Shown piece after piece: positions 4,988-10,241 of a stretch of 10,633 bases of DNA. The translations under genes were made by a program, and so were the position numbers. The notes below the pieces were generated by a model. That model was not told where the DNA came from. It was given only the letters and a program-made list of their open reading frames with translations, and ran no database searches. Source of the DNA: an uncultured Candidatus Melainabacteria bacterium (GTDB taxonomy: Bacteria; Cyanobacteriota; Vampirovibrionia; Gastranaerophilales; Gastranaerophilaceae). The stretch is from contig CALEJY010000213.1 in NCBI GenBank assembly GCA_937898445.1, forward strand, positions 1-10,633, in the 5' to 3' direction. The number at the start of each line of letters is the position of its first letter. Position 1 is the stretch's first letter.

Positions 4988-6610
4988 CTACAAAAGCTCC
5001 TTCGGTTCTATCGCAAAATCAACAATAACAGTTCCATTTGACGATAACGCCTCATTAACTGCTTTTTCAATATCTTCTGTTTTTTCAACCCTAATAGCTT
5101 TTGCTCCATAGCTTTCTGCTAATTTTATAAAATCAGGGTTAGAAATCTTTGTGCCATAATAACGTTCTTCGCAAGTTTTTTCTTGGAATTGTCGCACCAT
5201 TCCTAAATAACCGTTATTCAAAACAAATATTTTAACCGGCAAATTGTAATCAACGCAAATTGCTAACTCTTGAATATTCATCTGAAAAGAGCCATCGCCC
5301 GCTATACAAATAACAGGCTTGTTTTCTGCAACACAAGCACCAATTGCGGCAGGAAAGCCAAAACCCATAGTTCCCAAACCTCCAGATGTAATAAATTTGT
5401 TAGGGGAATTGAATTTTAAATACCTTGCTGCCCAAACCTGATGTTGCCCAACTTCCGTTGTTATAACAAGATTTTTTCCGTTTAAACATTCTTGGATTTT
5501 TTCTAAAACCTCAAACGAGTGCATTTTTTCAGATCTTTTTAATGGTTCTTTATTACTATTTTCAAGTTTTTGTGCCTCTTTTAACCATTGAGAAAAATCT
5601 AAAGTTCGAAATTCACTTAATTGCTCATTCAATTTTTCAAGAACAATCTTAGCATCCTCAACAACACCAATTTTTGCAAGAATAATCTTTGAAATCTCTT
5701 TTTCATCAATATCAATATGAACCAGTTTTTTTGCCAAATCCTCTTTTTTAAAGCAACAAGTAATTCTATCATTAAAACGAGTTCCGATAGCAATAACCAA
5801 ATCACTTTCTCTAACCGCTTGATTTGCAGCATATTGACCAAAAATTCCAATCATTCCGATATAGTTTTCATCATCTTCGGGATAACTGCCCAATCCCATC
5901 ATTGAAGCAACAACAGGAATTTTCAAAGATTTGGCAAAATCAAATAGATTTTTCATCGCACCTGATTGAATAACTCCACCACCGGCAATTAATAAAGGCT
6001 TTTTAGAACATTTAATTGCATTTATAATTTCTGAAACATCAGTTTTTGAAACCTCATTTTCAAAATCGATTTTTTCACCCACAAACTCTGTTTCTTCTGA
6101 AAAAACATTTTTTGTAATATCAATTACAACAGGACCTTTTCTCCCTGACATTGCAGTTCTAAAAGCCTCTTTTACGGTTTGTTCTAAATCTTTTACATCT
6201 CTAACCTGATAACCTTTTTTAGTACAAGACTTTGTGATATCAATAATATCAACTTCTTGAAAAGCGTCTTTATACAATAATTCAGAAGAAACCTGTCCTG
6301 TAATAACAACAAGCGGATAATTATCTAAATAAGCATTTGCAACTCCTGTCACGATATTAGTAGCACCGGGACCGGAAGTCACAAGTGCAACTCCGCATTT
6401 TCCGGTCACTCTTGAATATCCTTCTGCCGCATGAACTGCAGCCTGTTCGTGACGCATCAAATAATGTTTGATTGAATTTTGTTTAGATAATTCATCATAA
6501 ACATTCAAAACAATTCCACCCGGATAGCCAAAAATAGAGTTTACACCCAAATTTTCCAATGTTTTTAATAATATTTTAGCCCCTGAAATTGTCTTTGTTA
6601 ATGTCTGCAT
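4988..6610 (-). CDS. ilvB: Acetolactate (acetohydroxyacid) synthase, large subunit
   Basis: Thiamine-diphosphate enzyme condensing two pyruvates to acetolactate (valine/leucine) or pyruvate with 2-ketobutyrate (isoleucine). The 540 residues carry the three ThDP-enzyme domains. The N-terminal pyrimidine-binding domain has FGYPGG (27-32), catalytic E55 in MRHEQAAVHAAEGY, and TSGPGATN. The middle domain contains the FAD-contacting GTRFNDRIT (276-284). The C-terminal domain has GDGSFQMNIQEL (438-449) and NN (465-466), the metal/pyrophosphate motif. In the GYLGMVRQFQE segment residue 475 is Phe where most AHAS enzymes have Trp. The presence of the FAD segment and RQxQE motif argues against a simple catabolic acetolactate synthase, but does not exclude it. 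The start at 6610 follows GGAG 8 bases upstream; a longer frame to 6682 would run through the promoter. No small regulatory subunit (ilvN/ilvH), ilvC or ilvD is adjacent. Confidence 0.95.
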   Translation of the reverse strand: MQTLTKTISGAKILLKTLENLGVNSIFGYPGGIVLNVYDELSKQNSIKHYLMRHEQAAVHAAEGYSRVTGKCGVALVTSGPGATNIVTGVANAYLDNYPLVVITGQVSSELLYKDAFQEVDIIDITKSCTKKGYQVRDVKDLEQTVKEAFRTAMSGRKGPVVIDITKNVFSEETEFVGEKIDFENEVSKTDVSEIINAIKCSKKPLLIAGGGVIQSGAMKNLFDFAKSLKIPVVASMMGLGSYPEDDENYIGMIGIFGQYAANQAVRESDLVIAIGTRFNDRITCCFKKEDLAKKLVHIDIDEKEISKIILAKIGVVEDAKIVLEKLNEQLSEFRTLDFSQWLKEAQKLENSNKEPLKRSEKMHSFEVLEKIQECLNGKNLVITTEVGQHQVWAARYLKFNSPNKFITSGGLGTMGFGFPAAIGACVAENKPVICIAGDGSFQMNIQELAICVDYNLPVKIFVLNNGYLGMVRQFQEKTCEERYYGTKISNPDFIKLAESYGAKAIRVEKTEDIEKAVNEALSSNGTVIVDFAIEPKELL

Positions 6611-6638
6611 AAAACTAACTCCATAATTCAATAAATAA

Positions 6639-6667
6639 ATTCTACCACAGGGAAATAGTTTATGCAA
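6639..6667 (-). promoter_or_regulatory. Promoter of ilvB (TTGCAT-17-TAGAAT, extended -10)
   Basis: On the minus strand TTGCAT (6667-6662) and TAGAAT (6644-6639) are 17 bases apart, with TGG just before the -10 (extended -10). The predicted leader is only about 22 bases, too short for a leader-peptide attenuator or T-box, so no classical amino-acid attenuation is visible. Confidence 0.7.
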
Positions 6668-6695
6668 AGAGAAACACTTCATATTTTATTACATT

Positions 6696-6726
6696 TTGAC
6701 AAAATTCTATTTTCAGGCGTTTTAAA
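6696..6726 (+). promoter_or_regulatory. Likely promoter of the 6751 gene (TTGACA, weak -10)
   Basis: A perfect TTGACA (6696-6701) lies upstream of the plus-strand gene, divergent from ilvB. The -10 is poor: TTTTAA at 18 bases or TTTAAA at 19 bases spacing. The two -35 boxes of the divergent pair are only about 30 bases apart. Confidence 0.45.
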
Positions 6727-6750
6727 GCTTAAAAAAAAGGAGAATTTCAC

Positions 6751-7317
6751 ATGTTAACTGCTATTAACAACCAACAACAATCTTTTGGTGCAAAATTAAA
6801 CATCAAAAACATTAATATTCCTCACAAAGAAGAAATAAGCAAAGAATTTGCAGCAATTACCAAACATTATAAAGAAGATACTTTGGATGTTTCAGCAGAA
6901 TTAATTTTTAGAGATGACGACTCTACATTTAAAAATACAAACTTCGCTTGTAATGGAAAAGATATGGGCTTTTTGACGGAATTAAAAGATTTCAAAAACT
7001 TTTGTAAAGACCGTTCTCCAAAAGAAATTGCAAAATCTTTAGGCAGAGTTTTCAAACTAGGAAAACTTGGTGAAAAAACAAGCAAAGAACGTTCAAACAT
7101 TCACAAAAACATGAGCAGTGTAAACGGCTTATTAATAAAAGCTCAATTCAATCAAGGCAGCTCTAATAGCAAGGTTTTAAATAATATTATCAGCAATGCA
7201 GAAGCTAGATTAGCGACGTTAAAAACTCAACTTGCAGCTACACAAGAACGTCACTTAAATCTAACAAACAAAATAAAAGGAAACGACGAACTTGCAAACG
7301 CAATTGAGCTAGACTAA
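6751..7317 (+). CDS. Small 'FGA-motif' protein, function unknown
   Basis: A 188-residue protein of no recognised enzyme family. It begins MLTAINNQQQSFGAKLNIKN. A short N-terminal segment with (S/N)FGA(K/R) is a pattern I associate with many otherwise unrelated proteins of Gastranaerophilales; this is recollection, not a search result. There is no signal peptide or membrane segment. The middle is mixed, with lysines (SPKEIAKSLGRVFKLGKLGEKTSKERS, about 89-115, shown here in two parts: SPKEIAKSLG and RVFKLGKLGEK). The C-terminal third (140-178) is helical and likely coiled coil (NAEARLATLKTQLAATQERH). Only two cysteines (C67, C85) are present. AAAGGAG (6736-6742) lies 8 bases before the ATG. The gene stands alone between the divergent ilvB and a shared terminator. 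Function is unknown. Confidence 0.8.
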   Translation: MLTAINNQQQSFGAKLNIKNINIPHKEEISKEFAAITKHYKEDTLDVSAELIFRDDDSTFKNTNFACNGKDMGFLTELKDFKNFCKDRSPKEIAKSLGRVFKLGKLGEKTSKERSNIHKNMSSVNGLLIKAQFNQGSSNSKVLNNIISNAEARLATLKTQLAATQERHLNLTNKIKGNDELANAIELD

Positions 7318-7338
7318 AATTTCGAATAAATATAAATT

Positions 7339-7364
7339 AAAAGCTCCCTTTCGGGAGCTTTTTT
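7339..7364 (+). terminator. Intrinsic terminator, probably bidirectional
   Basis: AAAAGCTCCC (7339-7348), loop TTTC and GGGAGCTTTT (7353-7362) form a perfect 10-bp stem followed by T residues. It lies 21 bases after the stop of the plus-strand gene and 5 bases beyond the stop of the convergent minus-strand gene at 7370, so it can serve both. Confidence 0.92.
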
Positions 7365-7369
7365 ATTAA

Positions 7370-7693
7370 TTAGTCAATTGTGAACAAGTCTTTAAGTTGC
7401 TTTTTCTTTGTATCAACTTTCTTTTGACGTTCAGCTGCTTTCTTTTGATTTTCTAATTTCTTTTGTTGAGCTTTTGCTTTTTGTTTAGCAACTTTTTCTT
7501 GTTGAGCTTTTTTCTTTGCAGCAAGTTTTTGTTGTTCTGCTTGTGATTTTTGGTTTACAGATTGTTCTTTTTTAGCAACTTTGCTTGTTGCATTGTCTAA
7601 CCATTTTGAAACAGGGCCTTGAGTTTCAGCTGCTGAAACTGTCATCATTGTTATAACCATAACTGCCATTAATGTAGCTAATTTCTTTTTCAT
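7370..7693 (-). CDS. Small exported Lys/Gln/Ala-rich coiled-coil protein
   Basis: A 107-residue protein with a clear Sec signal peptide (MKKKLATLMAVMVITMMTVSA, shown in parts: basic MKKK, hydrophobic core LATLMAVMVITMMTV, probable cleavage after SAA near residue 22). The mature part is almost entirely Lys, Gln, Ala and Glu (for example KKKAQQEKVAKQKAKAQQKK) and predicts as one long, very basic helix or coiled coil, ending KKQLKDLFTID. It has no cysteines and no known catalytic motif. It shares layout and the terminal 'KDLF' with the gene just upstream, so the two look like diverged paralogues. The gap between them is 10 bases and the ribosome site AAGGAG overlaps the upstream stop (TAAGGAG), which indicates an operon. 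A periplasmic or cell-surface helical protein is the safest reading; partner and role are unknown. The skewed composition makes homology searches unreliable. Confidence 0.8.
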   Translation of the reverse strand: MKKKLATLMAVMVITMMTVSAAETQGPVSKWLDNATSKVAKKEQSVNQKSQAEQQKLAAKKKAQQEKVAKQKAKAQQKKLENQKKAAERQKKVDTKKKQLKDLFTID

Positions 7694-7703
7694 GTTTTTC
7701 TCC

Positions 7704-8132
7704 TTATTCTGAAATTAATTTGTTAAACAAATCTTTCTTTTCTTGTAATTTTTTCTGTCTTGCTTTTGAAGCTTCTTCATTAGCTTTCTTTTGAGCTTCA
7801 ATTTTATTTTTCAATTCTTGTTGTTGTTTCACACTAGCATCTTGTTTTGCTTGAATATCTTTTTTCAATTGTTCTTTTTGCTTGTTCCAAGCATCTTGTC
7901 TAGCTTGAGAATCTTTTTTCAACTGTTCTTGTTTTTTAGTCCAAGCATCTTCGTTTGCTTTTTGTTTTTCTTGCAATTTCTTTTCAGCATCAGTTATTTT
8001 TTGAGTATGTTTTTGAATAAACTGTTCTGTATAAGTTGTTTGAGTTGTAGTTGAATTTGTTGTAGTTGTAGCAGCGATTGCAGCAGATGAAATCATTGCT
8101 AATGTTAATGATGCGATTAATAAACGTTTCAT
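7704..8132 (-). CDS. Exported coiled-coil protein with 18-residue repeats
   Basis: A 142-residue protein. The signal peptide covers residues 1-21 (MKRLLIASLTLAMISSAAIA), probably cut after AIA-A. A Thr/Asn/Gln-rich spacer (22-33) follows, then a long charged helix. Three tandem 18-residue units begin at D62 (DAWTKKQEQLKKDSQARQ), D80 (DAWNKQKEQLKKDIQAKQ) and D98 (DASVKQQQELKNKIEAQK). A degenerate fourth follows, and the C-terminus is QEKKDLFNKLISE. The 18-residue period does not equal whole heptads, but fits five helical turns and could give a straight helical rod. A strong AAGGAGG (8143-8149) is 10 bases before the ATG. The promoter lies at the end of rph, so expression is independent of rph or adds to read-through. 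No enzyme motif is seen. It resembles periplasmic or outer-surface helical spacer proteins; the function is unknown. Confidence 0.85.
   Translation of the reverse strand: MKRLLIASLTLAMISSAAIAATTTTNSTTTQTTYTEQFIQKHTQKITDAEKKLQEKQKANEDAWTKKQEQLKKDSQARQDAWNKQKEQLKKDIQAKQDASVKQQQELKNKIEAQKKANEEASKARQKKLQEKKDLFNKLISE
7845..7950 (-). repeat. Tandem 54-bp coding repeats (18 residues each)
   Basis: Within the exported coiled-coil gene, two adjacent units encode DAW-x-K-x-x-EQLKKD-x-QA-x-Q and a third, more diverged unit follows further downstream. The two best units are still similar at the DNA level (both contain a segment reading caattg/aactg ttctt on the plus strand), suggesting duplication of a 54-bp block. 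The coordinates cover the two best units approximately. Confidence 0.6.
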
Positions 8133-8164
8133 TTTTTTATAACCTCCTTCTTAATTCTGAAAGT

Positions 8165-8193
8165 ATTATACTAAACTTTCTCATACATATCAA
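8165..8193 (-). promoter_or_regulatory. Promoter of the exported coiled-coil operon, inside the end of rph (TTGATA-17-TATAAT)
   Basis: On the minus strand TTGATA (8193-8188) lies in the last codons of rph, and a perfect TATAAT (8170-8165) starts directly after the rph stop, with 17 bases between. The start would be near 8158, giving a leader of about 25 bases with the AAGGAGG site. Confidence 0.75.
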
Positions 8194-8875
8194 CTATTTT
8201 TTTAATTCCGTTTTGCGCAGTGTTAAATATTTCAATCATCTGAGATTGTTCGTAAGGCGCACCCTCAGCCGTTGTTTGGAACTCAATAATCTTTCCGCTT
8301 TTTGTTAAGACAATGTTACTATCAACTTGCGCATGAGAATCTTCGATATAATCCAAATCCAATCGAACTTCACCATCAACAATTCCGGCAGAAATTGCTC
8401 CAATCGGTTCAATAATAGGATTTTCTTTCAATTTGCCTTCCTTAATCAATTTTTCGACAGCGATTTTTAAAGCTAAAAAACCTCCGCAAATGCTTGCAGT
8501 CCTTGTTCCACCATCAGCTTGAATTACATCGGCATCAATTGTTATTGTCAAATCCGGCATTTTTGTTAAATCAACACAAGCTCTCAAACTTCTACCGATA
8601 AGTCTTTGAATTTCTTGAGTTCTACCGGAAACCTTTGTTCTTTCTCTTTGACATCTTGTATTTGGCGCAGAAGGCAATAGAGAATATTCCGCAGTAACCC
8701 ATCCTCTAACATCTTCTTTATCCATCCATTTTGGTTTTCCTTCTTCAACAGAAGCTGTCGTAATAACTCTCGTATCACCAAATTCTACCAAAACAGATCC
8801 TAATGCGTGTTTTGTAAAATCTTTTGTGAATTTAATTTCTCTCATTTCATTATTTGAACGATTTTCTCTTTTCAT
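8171..8875 (-). CDS. rph: Ribonuclease PH
   Basis: Phosphorolytic 3'-5' exoribonuclease that trims tRNA 3' ends and works as a hexamer in the cytoplasm. The 234 residues are slightly short for the family (about 240-258). Motifs: FTKHALGSVLVEFGDTRV (20-37), GWVTAEYSLLP (58-68), SGRTQEIQRLIGRSLRA (83-99) with the phosphate-binding Arg at R85, DADVIQADGGTRTAS (114-128) with the second phosphate-binding Arg at R125, and DYIEDSHAQVDSN (175-187) holding the metal-binding aspartates D179 and D185. The usual N-terminal RPDGR segment is replaced by KRENRSNNEMRE, so the extreme N-terminus is diverged. AAAGG is 5 bases before the ATG. There is no fused NTP pyrophosphatase (rdgB) domain, and none is next door. 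It is the last gene of a three-gene minus-strand unit with short gaps; no terminator follows. Confidence 0.96.
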   Translation of the reverse strand: MKRENRSNNEMREIKFTKDFTKHALGSVLVEFGDTRVITTASVEEGKPKWMDKEDVRGWVTAEYSLLPSAPNTRCQRERTKVSGRTQEIQRLIGRSLRACVDLTKMPDLTITIDADVIQADGGTRTASICGGFLALKIAVEKLIKEGKLKENPIIEPIGAISAGIVDGEVRLDLDYIEDSHAQVDSNIVLTKSGKIIEFQTTAEGAPYEQSQMIEIFNTAQNGIKKIVDMYEKV

Positions 8876-8890
8876 ACTAACCTTTCAATT

Positions 8891-9118
8891 TTATTCTTTA
8901 TTTCCTTCGTAATCCCACATATAAATTTGTCCGCAATATTTGCAAACCGCATGTTCATTCATAAACTGCAAATCCGGAATAAATTTATACCCGTCAACAG
9001 TTATTTCAATATCACCGTTTTTGTTATATTCTTGCAAAAACTTCTTTTCGCCCCTATAGTCAGGCGAAAACATTAATTCAAACTTATCTACAGATTTGCA
9101 ATTTTTACAGATAAACAT
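8891..9118 (-). CDS. Small zinc-ribbon protein, function unknown
   Basis: A 75-residue protein with two CxxC knuckles, C4-K-N-C7 at the N-terminus and C59-K-Y-C62 near the C-terminus, as in a treble-clef or zinc-ribbon fold. The 51 residues between them contain a charged, Tyr-rich segment (FSPDYRGEKKFLQEYNKNGD, 17-36) and a beta-like stretch. The C-terminus is acidic (DYEGNKE). No membrane segment or signal is visible, so it is likely cytoplasmic. The ATG is 2 bases after the stop of the upstream membrane-protein gene and lacks a strong ribosome site, which suggests translational coupling. rph starts 15 bases downstream. DNA, RNA or protein binding cannot be decided from sequence. Confidence 0.75.
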   Translation of the reverse strand: MFICKNCKSVDKFELMFSPDYRGEKKFLQEYNKNGDIEITVDGYKFIPDLQFMNEHAVCKYCGQIYMWDYEGNKE

Positions 9119-9120
9119 AA

Positions 9121-10122
9121 TTAATACTCATCATCTTCCAGTCTTGCCCGTCTTATAATTTCAGGATCTATACCTCTTTTTTCAATCTTGAAAGTTTTTG
9201 CAACAGGCTTTTGCTGAGAAGTTGCCACTTTTTTAACACGTTTTTTCGGCTTTTTTACAACCGGTTCATCTTCAGATGCAAGCTCATTATACCACAAAGT
9301 CCAACAAATACTCCTTATCGGCAAAGAAAATCCAACCGCCAAGAAGAAAATCAATTGTTTAACCAACTCTGTTCCAATCACAGAAGGCGTAACCCCATAC
9401 TGTTCCAAAGGATCAATCGGAAGTGTATAAGCCCAAGCCTCAAACATTTTTGCTAACGGATTTGTCCAATTGAAAGCATCAAACAAAACTCCCAATCCTG
9501 ATACCAAAATTACATAAGTAAATATGGTCAAAATTGCCATCAATAAAAAAGTTCTACCGAATTTTCCCTTAACTAAAGACATACTTCTTTTGAAATATCC
9601 GACAGGAGAAAGTCCGTTTTCAAATGTAAAAGCTTGAAAAACTAAAATAAAATATACGAAGAACAAACCTGCAAATATCCAAAACACAGGCAATATTCCT
9701 AAAATCGTCATTATACTAATCAAAAACCAAATTGCGATAAATGAAAAACTTTTTTGAGTAGCTACAGAATTATGTGCCTTAAAATCATAAACCCTGCCGG
9801 TATTCAAATACCCCTCAGTCATAGAGTTTAACGCAACAAAAGCAACCAAGTAATCCCAAAAAGCTTTAATCAAAATCAACACTCCCGGAATTACAGACAC
9901 AACAATCAGAGTAATCATTGATGACATATTGTTCAAAGCGTCATATTTTGCGGCAATATCTTGCATATTTTGGGTAAACCAAAAAGTTAAGCCAAAAATC
10001 AAAAAGATACCCAAAAGCTGTCCCAAAACAGGAAAAGCCATATACAACATGAATTTATGAATATTTAGGGCAAAAATCTTTATACCTTCAAAAAATATTA
10101 ACCAAACACTTCTATTCGCCAT
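9121..10122 (-). CDS. Polytopic membrane protein, resembling the GPDP-phosphodiesterase membrane-domain / YciC-type families
   Basis: A 333-residue integral membrane protein with about six hydrophobic segments (roughly residues 27-49, 69-86, 127-142, 144-166, 190-212 and 255-277). It ends in a Lys/Arg-rich tail (288-333, with VKKPKKRVKK) that would face the cytoplasm by the positive-inside rule. The segment SPVGYFKRSMSLVKGKFGRT (172-191) is typical of the loosely related family of membrane domains found alone or fused to glycerophosphodiester phosphodiesterases. No catalytic phosphodiesterase domain is present here, so its role is unknown. The start at 10122 is chosen because AGGAG lies 4 bases upstream; the in-frame ATG at 10143 lacks a ribosome site. 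It is the first gene of the unit with the zinc-ribbon gene and rph. Confidence 0.8.
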   Translation of the reverse strand: MANRSVWLIFFEGIKIFALNIHKFMLYMAFPVLGQLLGIFLIFGLTFWFTQNMQDIAAKYDALNNMSSMITLIVVSVIPGVLILIKAFWDYLVAFVALNSMTEGYLNTGRVYDFKAHNSVATQKSFSFIAIWFLISIMTILGILPVFWIFAGLFFVYFILVFQAFTFENGLSPVGYFKRSMSLVKGKFGRTFLLMAILTIFTYVILVSGLGVLFDAFNWTNPLAKMFEAWAYTLPIDPLEQYGVTPSVIGTELVKQLIFFLAVGFSLPIRSICWTLWYNELASEDEPVVKKPKKRVKKVATSQQKPVAKTFKIEKRGIDPEIIRRARLEDDEY

Positions 10123-10135
10123 ATCTCTCCTTTTG

Positions 10136-10157
10136 TTGTACAATCATTTTAGTACAA
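10136..10157. promoter_or_regulatory. Inverted repeat TTGTAC-10-GTACAA, possible operator
   Basis: A perfect 6-bp inverted repeat with a 10-base spacer (10136-10141 and 10152-10157) flanks the predicted minus-strand -10 box in a divergent intergenic region. The two arms face the same side of the helix at roughly 1.5 turns. An operator role is inference. Confidence 0.35.
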
Positions 10158-10174
10158 ACATGATTAAGTGAAAA
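10146..10174 (-). promoter_or_regulatory. Likely promoter of the membrane protein - zinc ribbon - rph unit (TTTTCA-17-TAAAAT)
   Basis: On the minus strand TAAAAT (10151-10146) is preceded at 17 bases by TTTTCA (10174-10169). The -10 is good and the -35 moderate. The start would be near 10139, giving a short leader with AGGAG. Confidence 0.5.
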
Positions 10175-10187
10175 GTGAGAAGTGAAA
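10167..10187. repeat. Three tandem copies of a 7-bp unit AGTGARA
   Basis: AGTGAAA, AGTGAGA and AGTGAAA follow each other without gaps at 10167, 10174 and 10181. The first copy overlaps the predicted -35 box of the minus-strand promoter. It sits directly beside the GC-rich element, so the two may form one repeat unit. Confidence 0.7.
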
Positions 10188-10193
10188 CAAATT

Positions 10194-10236
10194 TTCCCCC
10201 TCGCCAAGTTGGAAGGAAGAGGGTAGGGTTAGGGGC
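10194..10236. repeat. GC-rich intergenic element, likely a dispersed repeat
   Basis: A block with a C run (10196-10200), CCCTC (10198-10202) that can pair with GAGGG (10219-10223), and then G tracts GGG, GGG and GGGG (10221-10235) stands out sharply from the AT-rich surroundings. On the minus strand it reads CCCCTAACCCTACCCTC followed by further C/G-rich bases. That wording resembles the CCCTAACCCTC-type intergenic repeats common in many bacterial genomes. The plus strand could also form a G-quadruplex. It occupies the leader of the downstream plus-strand gene. Confidence 0.55.
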
Positions 10237-10241
10237 ATAAA

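Noticed and set aside
6611..6640. Amino-acid attenuator or leader peptide before ilvB
   Set aside because: The predicted leader is about 22 bases, with no Ile/Leu/Val-rich short frame and no terminator hairpin.
7791..8054. Open frame on the plus strand opposite the exported coiled-coil gene
   Set aside because: It is a Phe/Leu/Ser-rich mirror of a Lys/Gln-rich coding sequence, without a ribosome site. The minus-strand gene has a signal peptide, repeats and a perfect AAGGAGG.
8078..8308. Plus-strand frame across the end of rph
   Set aside because: It is antisense to the conserved C-terminus of RNase PH and to the promoter of the next operon; no start signals.
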